Origin: DASXMX01 sp036794395
GTDB lineage: Bacteria; Planctomycetota; Phycisphaerae; Tepidisphaerales; Tepidisphaeraceae
DNA: 20,069 nucleotides
Direction of reading: 5' to 3'
Assembly: GCA_036794395.1 (NCBI GenBank)
Contig: DAIRGS010000115.1
Location: 1-20,069, forward strand
Below the pieces are notes generated by a model. It searched no databases, was not told the DNA's origin, and saw nothing but the letters and a program-made list of their open reading frames with translations. Positions 1-7,665 of the stretch are shown one piece after another. Within the stretch, counting starts at the first letter, position 1, and each line of letters starts with the position of its first letter. Both the position numbers and the translations under genes were made by a program.

Positions 1-25
1 GGACACGCAGCCTTGTGGGCTGCAA

Positions 26-98
26 CACAGATTGCGCAGATGCTCGCAGATTAAAACAAAGACCCGCATTTCATCTGCGTAAATCTGCGCAATCTGTG
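26..98. repeat. Inverted repeat of dispersed 'atctgcgcaatctgtg' type
   Basis: A perfect 16-nt inverted repeat pairs 26-41 (cacagattgcgcagat) with 83-98 (atctgcgcaatctgtg). A second 7-bp pair is nested inside it (45-51 cgcagat with 73-79 atctgcg). It is followed at 121-136 by ttcgtgtcttcgtggt, another low-complexity GT/TC-rich motif. From memory, strings like these recur as dispersed noncoding repeats in planctomycetes and related phyla. No gene is visible in 1-165; the last part (156-170) holds a partial copy of the GC-rich repeat found at 8.8-9.5 kb. Confidence 0.6.
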
Positions 99-155
99 GT
101 TAATCGCCTTGGGCATTTCCTTCGTGTCTTCGTGGTAATTATCTTCTGGGAGTGA

Positions 156-170
156 GCCTCCGTGGTTGCA
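156..170 (+). repeat. Partial copy of the cctccgtggttgc repeat
   Basis: The 15-mer gcctccgtggttgca matches the 3' end of the 35-bp repeat at 8969-9003 and 9475-9492. It lies 40 nt upstream of the ABC ATPase start. The rest of the repeat unit is absent here. Confidence 0.6.
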
Positions 171-210
171 TCAGTTTGTTCCGGGTGCGTGCGTTCAAGC
201 GGGAGCAGAC

Positions 211-1725
211 ATGAGTGATCCGGCGTTGCTGGAAATGCGATACATCGCCAAGCGGTTTGGGACGACGGCGGCGCTGGTGGATGTTTCGCTTGAGGTGCGG
301 GCGGGGGAAGTGCATGCTTTGGTGGGGGAGAATGGGGCGGGGAAGTCTACGCTGATGAAGATTCTGGCGGGGGCGGAGCAGGCGGATGCGGGGGAGATGT
401 TGATTGAAGGGGCGGTGTTCGCGCCGCGGGGGCCGGTGGATTCGTTGCGGGGCGGGATCGCGATGATTTACCAGGAGTTTAATCTGGCGCCGCATTTATC
501 GGTGCTGGCGAATCTGATGCTGGGTCGGGAAGCGACGGTGGGCGGGGTGTTGGTGGATGAAGTGTTTGGCGGGGATGCAAAGAGGCTGAGCCGGGCGACG
601 TTGGATCGGCTGGGGGTGAAGGCGGCGCTGCATACGCCGGTGGGGAAACTGGGGGTAGCCGATCAGCAGATGATCGAGATTGCGCGGGCACTGATGCGCG
701 GGGCGAAGCTGATCATCATGGATGAGCCGACCAGCGCGCTGGCATCGCATGAAGTTTCACGGCTGCTGGAGCTGATTCGGAAGCTGCGCAGCGAGGGGAT
801 TGGGATCGTTTACATCAGCCATTTTCTGGAAGAGGTTGAGCAGATCGCGGATCGGCTGACGGTGTTGCGGGATGGGAAAAGCGTGGGCGGCGGGCCGGTG
901 GGTGAGTGGCCGCGTCGGCGGATTATTGAGGCGATGGTGGGCCGGCATGTGGAAGAGATGTATCCGCGGGTTGCGCATTCGCGGGGCGAGGCGCTGCTGG
1001 AAGTGAAAGGATTAGCTGGCGAAAAGTCGCCGCGGCGCGCCGACTTGGTGCTGCATCGAGGGGAGATTCTGGGGATCGCGGGGTTGGTGGGCGCGGGGCG
1101 AACGGAAACGTTGCGGACGTTGTTTGGGTTGGATCATCGGCGCGGGGGCGAGGCGACATTGCGAGGGGTGAAGATACAACGATTTTCGCCGGACGATTGG
1201 AATGGGCGGGGTGTGGGGATGTTGAGTGAGGATCGGAAGACAGAGGGGCTGGCGCAGAACATGCCGTGCGTGGCGAACGTGACGCTGTCGGCGATGAGCC
1301 GGTCATCGCGGATGGGGTGGATTTTTCGCGGCGGCGAGCGGCAGGCGGCGCGGGCGCTGGGCCAGACGCTGAAAATCCGCTGGGCGGATTGCGAGCAGAA
1401 TGTTTCGAGCCTGAGCGGAGGGAATCAGCAGAAAGTGGCGTTGGCACGGTTGCTATATGCCGATGCGGATGTGCTGCTGCTGGATGAGCCGACGCGCGGG
1501 ATTGATGTGGCGGCGAAGGTGGATTTGTACCGGGCAATCGGCGAACTGGCGGCGCGGGGGAAAGCGGTAGTGATGGTGAGTTCGTATCTGCCGGAGTTGT
1601 TTGGGGTGTGCGATCGGATTGCGGTGATGAGCCGGGGAATTTTGTCGGAGGCGCATGAGGTGGAGGGTTTGACGCCGGAAGGGGTGATGGGGATGGCGGT
1701 GGGAGAAGAACGATCTGATGCGTGA
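211..1725 (+). CDS. Sugar ABC transporter ATP-binding protein, RbsA/MglA/XylG type
   Basis: This is a duplicated ATPase (504 aa from this start, the usual family length) that would power import of a monosaccharide or similar solute at the inner membrane. NBD1 has Walker A GENGAGKST (residues 39-47), Q-loop IYQEF (86-90), the atypical signature LGVADQQ (147-153) usual for this family, and Walker B LIIMDEPTS (167-175). NBD2 has a degenerate P-loop (GLVGAGRTE, ~292-300), signature LSGGNQQ (401-407) and Walker B LLLDEPTRGID (422-432). A degenerate NBD2 P-loop is normal in RbsA proteins. I chose the ATG at 211, preceded by GGGAG 5 nt upstream, over the in-frame TTG at 166 that lies in a dispersed repeat. 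No permease or binding protein follows; the next gene is an antitoxin, so the partners lie outside the window or elsewhere. Substrate cannot be told. Confidence 0.93.
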   Translation: MSDPALLEMRYIAKRFGTTAALVDVSLEVRAGEVHALVGENGAGKSTLMKILAGAEQADAGEMLIEGAVFAPRGPVDSLRGGIAMIYQEFNLAPHLSVLANLMLGREATVGGVLVDEVFGGDAKRLSRATLDRLGVKAALHTPVGKLGVADQQMIEIARALMRGAKLIIMDEPTSALASHEVSRLLELIRKLRSEGIGIVYISHFLEEVEQIADRLTVLRDGKSVGGGPVGEWPRRRIIEAMVGRHVEEMYPRVAHSRGEALLEVKGLAGEKSPRRADLVLHRGEILGIAGLVGAGRTETLRTLFGLDHRRGGEATLRGVKIQRFSPDDWNGRGVGMLSEDRKTEGLAQNMPCVANVTLSAMSRSSRMGWIFRGGERQAARALGQTLKIRWADCEQNVSSLSGGNQQKVALARLLYADADVLLLDEPTRGIDVAAKVDLYRAIGELAARGKAVVMVSSYLPELFGVCDRIAVMSRGILSEAHEVEGLTPEGVMGMAVGEERSDA

Positions 1726-1788
1726 TACAGCCCGAGGTTCTTTGTATCGGTTGTAAGTAAAACCGCTTTATGCTTGTTGGCCGCAACG

Positions 1789-1817
1789 TTGCCGGGAATG
1801 AAGCAAAGCGCTATGAT
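1789..1817 (+). promoter_or_regulatory. Sigma70-like promoter of the antitoxin/PIN pair
   Basis: TTGCCG (1789-1794), a 17-nt spacer and TATGAT (1812-1817) fit a housekeeping-type promoter. The expected start of transcription, about 7 nt after the -10 box, falls on or next to the ATG at 1824, which has no Shine-Dalgarno sequence. This suggests a leaderless message. Confidence 0.45.
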
Positions 1818-1823
1818 TTCGTC

Positions 1824-2024
1824 ATGAGCACGCTAGAGGAGATTGAACTTGCAGCCCGGCACCTCACGCCCGGCGAAAAGCAAAAACTCCTTATCCTGGT
1901 TGCGCAGAGCCTACGCGCTGAAGGTCATTCACTCCCGGAGCCGCGGATGTTTTCCGCCGCTGAAATGGAAGCCTGGATGGATGAAGACGAAGAGGACCTG
2001 AAGAAGTTCCGAGGGCGGGGTTGA
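1824..2024 (+). CDS. Putative antitoxin of a PIN-toxin pair
   Basis: A small acidic protein (66 aa from the ATG at 1824) starting MSTLEEIELAARHLTPGEKQ. The helical N-terminus with 'EEIE.A...L...EK..L' and the acidic C-terminal tail (MDEDEEDLKKF) are typical of short antitoxins that pair with PIN ribonucleases, but I cannot name a family. Its stop (TGA, 2022-2024) overlaps the TTG start of the next gene (2021-2023) in a TTGA arrangement, which points to translational coupling. An upstream in-frame ATG at 1770 would add 18 residues, but it precedes the predicted promoter, so the shorter form is preferred. The antitoxin role is inferred from gene order and overlap. Confidence 0.7.
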   Translation: MSTLEEIELAARHLTPGEKQKLLILVAQSLRAEGHSLPEPRMFSAAEMEAWMDEDEEDLKKFRGRG

Positions 2025-2434
2025 AGCTGTTTCTGGACAGCAGCGTCGTACTTGCCGCGTGTGGTCGTGCGACCGGCGCTTCGCGGGCGCTATTTGATTT
2101 ATCTGAGCAACGGCTGTGGACGCTATTAACCTCTTCGTATGTTTTGCGCGAGGTTGACGGCAACCTTCCTCGGCTCTCTCCACAAGCATCGCACGACTGG
2201 ACATCACTTCGAAGCAAATTGCACGTGGTCCCCGATGTTCTTAGTTTCCACTGGCTGACTGTGTTCGCCGCTACCAAGGATCGCCCGATCCTGTTCACGG
2301 CGAGCGCTTGGTCGGACGTCTTGCTGACTCTCGACCGAAAGGACTTCGACGACCTGCTGGGTGGTAACTTCTATGGATTACCGATTATGAAGCCCGGCGA
2401 CTTCCTTGTGCGTGAACGTTTCAAGGAAACCTGA
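2021..2434 (+). CDS. PIN-domain ribonuclease toxin (VapC-like)
   Basis: A 137-aa protein with the PIN fold pattern: MKLFLDSSVVLAA with Asp6 after the first strand, Glu44 (LREVDGNL), Asp87 (TKDRPIL) and Asp105 (LLTLDRKDF). These four acidic residues would hold the metal ions for RNA cleavage. The start is TTG with GAGGG 5 nt upstream (2011-2015) and overlaps the antitoxin stop by 4 nt. PIN toxins cleave tRNA, rRNA or mRNA when freed from the antitoxin; the target here is unknown. The C-terminal half (DRPILFTASAWSDVLLT, PIMKPGDFLV) matches the subgroup in which KDxPIL precedes the last acidic residue. Confidence 0.82.
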   Translation: MKLFLDSSVVLAACGRATGASRALFDLSEQRLWTLLTSSYVLREVDGNLPRLSPQASHDWTSLRSKLHVVPDVLSFHWLTVFAATKDRPILFTASAWSDVLLTLDRKDFDDLLGGNFYGLPIMKPGDFLVRERFKET

Positions 2435-2602
2435 AGCAGAGTTCTTGGCCCCTTATTATAATTTCGACGATGGATGTGCGATAACTTCGCATGCGTGGTG
2501 CAGTCCCGTCGCAACAAAGAAGTCTTTGCTACTGTCACCGCCAATTCGCGTCGTCACCCATTTTAAGACGAAGTTGAATGGATATTCCGGGGAGACGGCA
2601 GA

Positions 2603-3061
2603 ATGAGTGAAACAACGTTCGATTGGATGAACTTTTTCGTCAGTTCGATCGATGCGATCCACGAGCGGCTCGCCGTCGTCGTCACCGCTACTGGATGCCG
2701 CGAGGGGTGGCTGCAGGGCGAGTTGTTCCTCGCGGGCCGCCGGTACGATTTACGAGTGAATGAATGTCAACTTGGAAACCATCGGAAGGCCGACCTATCG
2801 TGCGGCAACCCAGTGAAGATGATTGCCGAAATCAAAATCGTCAGTGGCGGTTTTTTTCCAAAGATGAGATACGCGATTGACGTTGATGTCGAGCGAATGC
2901 GTGAAGTCACAATCCCTGATGCCGAAAGGTATATGATTCTGGTGATACCGCAATACGACATAAAAACGACGTTGGGAGATTATCTGGATTCTTGCTCGTT
3001 TTCTTCAACCTGCGTTGATCGCAAATGGCCCGGGTTCCGGCTTAAAATCTGGCGATTCTGA
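2603..3061 (+). CDS. PD-(D/E)XK nuclease-like protein
   Basis: A 152-aa soluble protein with a nuclease-fold signature: Glu40 (GWLQGELF), Asp64 (HRKADLSCG) and Glu76-x-Lys78 (MIAEIKIV), followed by a helix rich in Asp/Arg (YAIDVDVERMRE). This order of E, D and ExK is the active-site layout of the PD-(D/E)XK superfamily. The ATG at 2603 follows a GGGGAGA stretch. No methylase or specificity gene is nearby, so a classical restriction system is not supported. It sits between two PIN toxin loci and ends 36 nt from the convergent PIN toxin on the other strand. It may be an isolated nuclease or a defence fragment; the family assignment rests on motif order alone. Confidence 0.6.
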   Translation: MSETTFDWMNFFVSSIDAIHERLAVVVTATGCREGWLQGELFLAGRRYDLRVNECQLGNHRKADLSCGNPVKMIAEIKIVSGGFFPKMRYAIDVDVERMREVTIPDAERYMILVIPQYDIKTTLGDYLDSCSFSSTCVDRKWPGFRLKIWRF

Positions 3062-3097
3062 TATGGATGGGATTGAGCGGACTCGAAGCCAGCCCGT

Positions 3098-3499
3098 TCA
3101 AAAGAGCGTGTTAAATCCCGCGGCCTTAAAATGGCGATCGTTAGTGAAGGCATCGGTAATGCCGAGGCGGCGCATGATGATAAATGAGACATAATCGACG
3201 ATACCAGCATCCCCGGCGTTCCCACTCCGATAATCCGACCACGCCTGATCCCAATCGCTCTCAGTTGGAACAATCAGTTTCCCGCCCGCCGCCATCGTAT
3301 TGCGGGTCTGATCGACCAAGTGTCGGTATCTGCGACGGGATGCGGCATTGCCGCATTCGAGGAGCACGAACGTGCTTGTAATGGTTCGATCACCGCGAGA
3401 AATGACTTCATCCAAGGCACGGGAAGCGCCCAGGTGCCACTGATCTGTATTGTCCCAAACGGCCAGTAGGCCGACGGTGTCCATAAACACCAGGTTCAT
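3098..3499 (-). CDS. PIN-domain ribonuclease toxin (VapC family)
   Basis: A 133-aa PIN protein. Visible acidic residues are Asp7 (LVFMDTVGLLA), Glu48 (FVLLECGNA), Asp102 (IVDYVSFIIMRRLGI) and Asp121 (FTNDRHFKAAGF); the last two blocks are classic for VapC toxins of type II systems. It is the third gene of a minus-strand operon: the ATG (3499-3497) overlaps the TGA of the DUF104 antitoxin (3498-3496) by 4 nt. The expected function is metal-dependent RNA cleavage held in check by the upstream antitoxin. Confidence 0.88.
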   Translation of the reverse strand: MNLVFMDTVGLLAVWDNTDQWHLGASRALDEVISRGDRTITSTFVLLECGNAASRRRYRHLVDQTRNTMAAGGKLIVPTESDWDQAWSDYRSGNAGDAGIVDYVSFIIMRRLGITDAFTNDRHFKAAGFNTLF

Positions 3500-3711
3500 G
3501 GCTGATGCTCGTTGTGCCGTTCGGCCACGTTGGTTTCTCCCGAAGCAAACGATTGCTTGAGAAGCGCATATATTGCTTCCTGGTTGGCGCGATCCTCTTC
3601 CTCCGAGATGACCACCTTAGGCTCGAATTCAACCTTGGTACGCTCGGGAAGATCAACCGGATCGGTGGGCTTAAAGACGCCATTTTCGAAGATTGCATGA
3701 ACCACGCTCAT
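3496..3711 (-). CDS. DUF104 / AF2212-like antitoxin (second copy)
   Basis: A 71-aa protein beginning MSVVHAIFENGVFKPTDPVD then LPERTKVEFEPKV. The 'I.ENGVFKP...VDLPE.T.V.F.P' block is the beta-barrel-like core of the DUF104 antitoxins that pair with PIN toxins. It has the best ribosome site in the window: AGGAGG lies 7 nt before the ATG and is formed by the last two sense codons (Arg-Arg) of the upstream paralogue. It overlaps the PIN toxin start by 4 nt, making it the likely cognate antitoxin. The C-terminal half (EEEDRANQEAIYALLKQ) is helical and would wrap the toxin. Confidence 0.85.
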   Translation of the reverse strand: MSVVHAIFENGVFKPTDPVDLPERTKVEFEPKVVISEEEDRANQEAIYALLKQSFASGETNVAERHNEHQP

Positions 3712-3715
3712 AGAG

Positions 3716-3952
3716 TCACCTCCTGTCTACGCCGGAATCGTGTACCGCCTCAAGTGGCGAGCGATAAACCAGATCGGGTTGATCCGTATCATAGGTCCGC
3801 GAAAGAATTTCGTAGATCCGCGCCATCGCGGGAGTCGGCGCCTTGTCCGTATGGACAACCCGCGGTTCAAATACGACTTCGGACTTTTCCGGCAGATCGA
3901 CCGATTCGGTCGGACGGAAAACGCCGTTTTCGTAGATTGCTCTTATCGTCAT
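3716..3952 (-). CDS. DUF104 / AF2212-like antitoxin (first copy, paralogue)
   Basis: A 78-aa protein, MTIRAIYENGVFRPTESVD then LPEKSEVVFEPRV, clearly paralogous to the next gene over the N-terminal block and diverged in the C-terminal toxin-binding part. The two leaders also match (CCGGCGTAnACnAGGA before both ATGs), so the duplication included the ribosome-binding region. Its stop codon TGA (3718-3716) directly follows AGGAGG used by the next gene, so translation is coupled. No toxin lies directly after it; either its own toxin was lost or both antitoxins act on one PIN protein. Confidence 0.82.
   Translation of the reverse strand: MTIRAIYENGVFRPTESVDLPEKSEVVFEPRVVHTDKAPTPAMARIYEILSRTYDTDQPDLVYRSPLEAVHDSGVDRR
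3719..3724 (-). promoter_or_regulatory. Embedded Shine-Dalgarno of the second DUF104 gene
   Basis: AGGAGG is read at once as the terminal Arg-Arg codons of the first antitoxin and as the ribosome site of the second, 7 nt before its ATG (3711). The arrangement ties expression of the two antitoxins together. Confidence 0.75.
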
Positions 3953-4300
3953 GCGAGATCCTCGTATACGCCGGAGCTTCTTAAATCATTGTATCGCATA
4001 AAATGAGCGGAGGCGAAGCGAGCAAACGTCGTTTTGGATTACCTCCCGCCAATCAGATCCGGCACAATGAGAGACTCCAAGCCGAAGCACTGACTGACTC
4101 GCGATTCCACGCTTTTGGTGACATAGCTTTGTAAGTTTTTGTAAGCATGATCGAGGAGGATGATCATCTGAGGGGGGTAAGATGCGGAAACACCAGGGTT
4201 CGTTGCGGAGAACCTTCTGAATTGGCTGACAGAAAATGCCCAATTCGGCAAGTTGGTTTTCCCACATCTGACCCGGCGCCGACCCGCGGCACCCCTGAAA

Positions 4301-4319
4301 CACGGGTTAGAAACCCGTG
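4301..4319. repeat. REP-like hairpin cacgggtt-aga-aacccgtg
   Basis: A perfect 8-bp stem with a 3-nt loop. The sequence 'cacgggttagaaacccgtgcc' resembles short dispersed palindromes found between genes; only one copy is in this window. It sits 22 nt beyond the stronger terminator hairpin and may simply back it up. Confidence 0.5.
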
Positions 4320-4340
4320 CCACTTAATTAGAACAATCAC

Positions 4341-4364
4341 GGGCGCTCCAGTTGAGGAGCGCCC
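4341..4364 (-). terminator. Hairpin terminator of the FG-GAP surface protein gene
   Basis: A 9-bp GC-rich stem, gggcgctcc (4341-4349) with ggagcgccc (4356-4364), and a 6-nt loop lie 33 nt after the minus-strand stop. In the transcript direction it is followed by gtgattgttctaatt, a modest U-rich run, consistent with an intrinsic terminator. Confidence 0.7.
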
Positions 4365-4396
4365 GCGGTCCATTGCCTGAGTCCTGTGACTGCGGT

Positions 4397-6709
4397 TTAA
4401 ACCGTGAACGTTCCGACACTGGCGCTGGTGTTGTTTCCGGCGATGGTGTCGTTGGCGACGGTGACTACGGTGATCAGGTGATAGGTTCCGGCGGCGAGGG
4501 TGGGCATCATGAAGGTGGCACTGGTCGTGGTTTTCTTGCCGGGCGGGATGGAGACCTTGACCGGGGCGCTGGCCAGTTGGGTGCCGTCCAGGATGTTGGC
4601 ATCGGGCGAGGCGTAGACGACGACGGTTGCGGCGCCCTTCGCGGCGACATTGCCGTTATTCTTGAGCTGGATCGTCAGGTGCTCCTTCGTCCCGGCCTTG
4701 GGCGTTTTGAACTTACCGTTCCAGATATTCTGCGGATCGATGAACGGCGGCGCCACCGTGACGGCCTTGGTCGAAGCGCCAATGTTGTCGGCGTAATTGG
4801 TCTCGACGATCACATTGGTAGAGTTGACGTTGGCGACGAGGAAGAACTTCCCGCTTACGCCAGTGGGCCATTTGAACGCGGGGAAGGAAACGGTCACCTT
4901 CTTGTTCACGCCGAGGTTGATCTTCTTGTTGACAGTCGTGAGCAAGGTGGAATCGCCCAGGACAGCGGTGTTGCTCTGGGACGCGAAGAGCTGAATCGCG
5001 ATGGTGCCGGTGGCGGCGGTCGTGCCCTTGTTGGTGATGGTGACCTTTGCGCCGCTGCCTTTGGCACCGCCCACAACCGACGTCGGGAGTTTGGCGGAAA
5101 CGGGGCCGGCGACGAGGTTTGGTCCGGTCACGGCGGAGGGCGGGATGAAGACGGTGAACGTGCCGATCGTTCCGCCGGCCAGCGCGTTGGCGTTGGCGTC
5201 TTTGACGGCGTGGCCATTGTTGGAGGTTGCGATGACCGTATATGCCCCGTTGTCCGCCGTGGAAAGCGAGCCGGATGGGGCGGCCATGCGATAGGTCACG
5301 GTGACGGTCGGGCCGTTGGGATAACTCGTGCCGACAAGAGACGCGTTATGGGAAACTCCGTTCGGATCGGTGACGGTCACGTTGTGGTCGCCCAGCGTGG
5401 TGGCATCCACCTGGGTGTTGTCGCTGAAGGTGACGGTGAAATCGATCGTCGTCGCGGCTGCGACCGGAACCGGCTGGGTAATGTCCACCGCCGCGGTCGG
5501 CGCGGTGTGATCCTGATTGGTCACGTTGATCAGCGACGTCGCCTGAAGCGGGTCGGCGATTTCGAGATCGGTCAGGCCATCGGCATCGAGATCGCCGGCG
5601 GCGATGGCGATGCGCTGGTTGCCGTTGGTGATGACGCTGGTGCCGAAGTGGAACGTGCCATCGGCATTGCCGAGCATGAGGTCGGCATCGGCGCCGGAGC
5701 CGGGGCCCAGGAGGGCGAGGAGATCGGATTTGCCGTCGTTATTGAGATTGCTGACACGAATCTTGAGGGGGCCGCCAGTGGCTGGTGCATCGGGGATCGT
5801 GGTGTTGACGGCGGCCTGGAAGGTATCGGTGGCGAGTCCGAGGAGGACGCTGATATTGGCGCTGGTGCTGTTGGCGATGGCCAAGTCGGCTTTGCCATCG
5901 TTATTGAAATCGGCGGTGACAATGGACACCGGTGAAGATCCGACCGGGTAGCTGTCGGTCTGGGTGAATGTTCCGGTACCGCTGCCCACGAGAATGGTCA
6001 CTGAATTGGACGTCTGATTCGTCACCGCAAGGTCGGTATGCCCTCCTGAAGTGAACGCAGTGATGGCCGAGAGATTCACGTGGGTGATGGACAGTGTCTG
6101 GCCCAGCGTGAAACCCCCGGAGCCGTTGTTCAGCAGGACGGCGAAATTGGGAACGGCGTCAGACTGGTTGTTGTCATCGCTGACGACGGCGATATCGAGC
6201 TTGCCATCGCCATTGAAATCAGCGACGGCAACGGCGTGCGTGTTGGCAAGGCCGGTGGCGGCGTAGTCGGTGGCGGCGGCGGGGAACGAGCCGTCCGTCG
6301 CCTGGAGAATCACGCCGACCGTCGGCGTCGATGCGCTGCCGGCGACGACATCGAACTTGCCGTTGGCGGTGAGGATCGCATCGGCAAGCGTGATCGGGGA
6401 GAAATCGAGAGCGACGCTGGTGGTAGCGCCGAAGGTGCCGTCGCCTTTGCCGGGGATGATGCCGACGCTGTTGGGGACGGCGCCGCTGGCATCGCTGGCG
6501 GCGACGAGATCGGCTTTGCCATCGCCATTGATGTCATCAAGGTTGACGAACACCGGAGCGATGGCGGCGGCGGGCGCGTTCAGGTTCTGGGGCGTACCGA
6601 GCACAACGCCGGTGAGATAGGCCCGCGCTTCTAGATTTTCGACGATCGTGCGGGTGGCTTGGCGGGTGGATCTTTTAGCAGCTTTGGCAAATCGCGAGGC
6701 GTTGGTCAC
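4397..6709 (-). CDS. Exported FG-GAP/VCBS repeat protein with CARDB domains
   Basis: A 770-aa secreted or surface protein. The motif TIVENLEARAYLTG (residues 21-34) matches the N-terminal signal region of planctomycete extracellular proteins. Five FG-GAP-type calcium loops follow (for example DINGDGKADL, DFNGDGKLDI, DFNNDGKADL, NLNNDGKSDL, DLDADGLTDL), forming a probable beta-propeller. An Ig-like segment comes next (TAPTAAVDITQPV...), then two CARDB-like domains (PNLVAGPVSA... and a second starting near PFIDPQNIW) with the usual 'V.ITNKG...A' pattern. The start chosen is GTG at 6709-6707, with AGGAG 8 nt upstream and right before the signal region; an in-frame ATG at 6886 would overlap hpnG and add a non-signal-like leader. 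Likely a cell-surface adhesion or matrix protein; the ligand is unknown. Confidence 0.88.
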   Translation of the reverse strand: MTNASRFAKAAKRSTRQATRTIVENLEARAYLTGVVLGTPQNLNAPAAAIAPVFVNLDDINGDGKADLVAASDASGAVPNSVGIIPGKGDGTFGATTSVALDFSPITLADAILTANGKFDVVAGSASTPTVGVILQATDGSFPAAATDYAATGLANTHAVAVADFNGDGKLDIAVVSDDNNQSDAVPNFAVLLNNGSGGFTLGQTLSITHVNLSAITAFTSGGHTDLAVTNQTSNSVTILVGSGTGTFTQTDSYPVGSSPVSIVTADFNNDGKADLAIANSTSANISVLLGLATDTFQAAVNTTIPDAPATGGPLKIRVSNLNNDGKSDLLALLGPGSGADADLMLGNADGTFHFGTSVITNGNQRIAIAAGDLDADGLTDLEIADPLQATSLINVTNQDHTAPTAAVDITQPVPVAAATTIDFTVTFSDNTQVDATTLGDHNVTVTDPNGVSHNASLVGTSYPNGPTVTVTYRMAAPSGSLSTADNGAYTVIATSNNGHAVKDANANALAGGTIGTFTVFIPPSAVTGPNLVAGPVSAKLPTSVVGGAKGSGAKVTITNKGTTAATGTIAIQLFASQSNTAVLGDSTLLTTVNKKINLGVNKKVTVSFPAFKWPTGVSGKFFLVANVNSTNVIVETNYADNIGASTKAVTVAPPFIDPQNIWNGKFKTPKAGTKEHLTIQLKNNGNVAAKGAATVVVYASPDANILDGTQLASAPVKVSIPPGKKTTTSATFMMPTLAAGTYHLITVVTVANDTIAGNNTSASVGTFTV

Positions 6710-6830
6710 GGGGATGTCTCCTGGTTCCGTCGATGCCTCCGCGCCAACATAGCCGGACGGCGTCTGAGGTTGATCGGCGGGAAGGGGCGGGAATCGACAG
6801 TGGAGATTAATCGTCTTCCCATTCGGCCGG

Positions 6831-7511
6831 TTATGGGACGGGATGGGCGATGGCGATTTGTTCGAGAATCTTGATGACGCCTTCACCTAGACGCCTGGCG
6901 GCGAGGCTGGAATCGTGGCTGAGCTGGATGAGCGATCGCGCGCGGAGGGGATTGGCGGCAAGGAAGCGCGCGATTGCCGTGGGGCGCGGGCGACCCCAGG
7001 CGTCGACGAGGGTAAGAAGCGATGGGTCGAGCGAGTGGTTGGCGGAATCGCTCACCGCGCGCAGGGAAATAAAAGGGATATTGCGTTCGGCGGCGAAGTC
7101 GCGCGCCTTTGCAGTCTCCATATCAACCACGCTCGCGCCGCATTCAATGTAGAGTTCGCTTTTTTCCTGCATGCTTGAGGCGAGTTGGTCGGATGTGTGA
7201 ATGGAGCCGTGCGGGATTCCCATCCCCGACATGAGCGTTTCAGGGCAATCCCCAAGGATGAGGTCGCCGATCGCAAGCTTGGGGTCAAGGCCGCCCGCCA
7301 CCCCGGCCATAATGATGTAACGCGTGTCGGGGTTGATGGTTAGCTTCGGCAGGCCGATCGCACGAATTCCAATGAGGTGATGAATGACCTGAATGTTACG
7401 GAAGGTGCTTTGAACGGGTAATGTCGGTCTTGGAGAACTGGCGGACAGGGCAGCCGCGATGGCCTTGGCCTCCAACGGAACGGCGGAGAAAATCGTAGCG
7501 GTCGGAATCAT
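6831..7511 (-). CDS. hpnG: Hopanoid-associated nucleosidase/phosphorylase HpnG
   Basis: A 226-aa member of the PNP/UDP phosphorylase superfamily, close to MTA/SAH nucleosidases. Visible motifs: IIMAGVAGGLDPKLAIGDLI (66-85), VVDMET (128-133) with the catalytic-site Met-Glu, and LRAVSD (150-155) with the purine-contacting Asp. HpnG removes adenine from adenosylhopane, the step after HpnH, on the way to ribosylhopane and bacteriohopanetetrol. The divergent neighbour is hpnH, which is why I prefer HpnG to a general MTA/SAH nucleosidase. The two starts are 154 nt apart, so both promoters must lie in 7512-7665. A small hairpin (atctct-ttc-agagat, 7526-7540) falls in the hpnG leader. Confidence 0.8.
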   Translation of the reverse strand: MIPTATIFSAVPLEAKAIAAALSASSPRPTLPVQSTFRNIQVIHHLIGIRAIGLPKLTINPDTRYIIMAGVAGGLDPKLAIGDLILGDCPETLMSGMGIPHGSIHTSDQLASSMQEKSELYIECGASVVDMETAKARDFAAERNIPFISLRAVSDSANHSLDPSLLTLVDAWGRPRPTAIARFLAANPLRARSLIQLSHDSSLAARRLGEGVIKILEQIAIAHPVP

Positions 7512-7525
7512 GGATCAAATAGCCT

Positions 7526-7540
7526 ATCTCTTTCAGAGAT
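7526..7540. repeat. Small hairpin in the hpnG leader
   Basis: A 6-bp inverted repeat, atctct/agagat, with loop ttc, 15 nt upstream of the hpnG ATG. It could reduce ribosome access, or form half of an operator in the divergent hpnG-hpnH promoter region. No clear -10/-35 pair could be assigned there. Confidence 0.3.
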
Positions 7541-7665
7541 CAGATGTTAACCGATTTTGTAATCCACATGGCATGAACGATAGGAGTGTTGGATTTCAGA
7601 GAAAAGGGCTGTATGCTCGATGGTTTTGGCAATAGGCCGATCATTTTCACCGGGACAATACTGAT

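Larger units (their letters stand above)
3953..4396. other. Intergenic region with hairpins, no convincing gene
   Basis: About 440 nt between the upstream end of the DUF104 operon and the 3' end of the FG-GAP gene. Open frames here are short, have no ribosome site and no recognisable domain. It contains the upstream region of the DUF104 operon (a TACAAT box on the minus strand at 3993-3988 could be a -10, without a good -35) and the two hairpins at 4301-4319 and 4341-4364. Confidence 0.5.

Noticed and set aside
923..1786. A minus-strand frame of 287 codons across the ABC ATPase
   Set aside because: Pro/Ser/Arg-rich composition typical of the reverse strand of GC-rich coding DNA; the plus frame has every ATPase motif.
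4039..4323. A 94-codon minus-strand frame in the intergenic region
   Set aside because: No ribosome site or domain, and its start lies in the cacgggtt hairpin.
4352..5935. A long plus-strand open frame (over 500 codons) rich in Gly, Asp and Val
   Set aside because: It is antisense to the FG-GAP protein, whose repeats, signal motif and terminator are coherent. The plus frame is repetitive because it mirrors the DxNxDGxxD codons, and has no domain.
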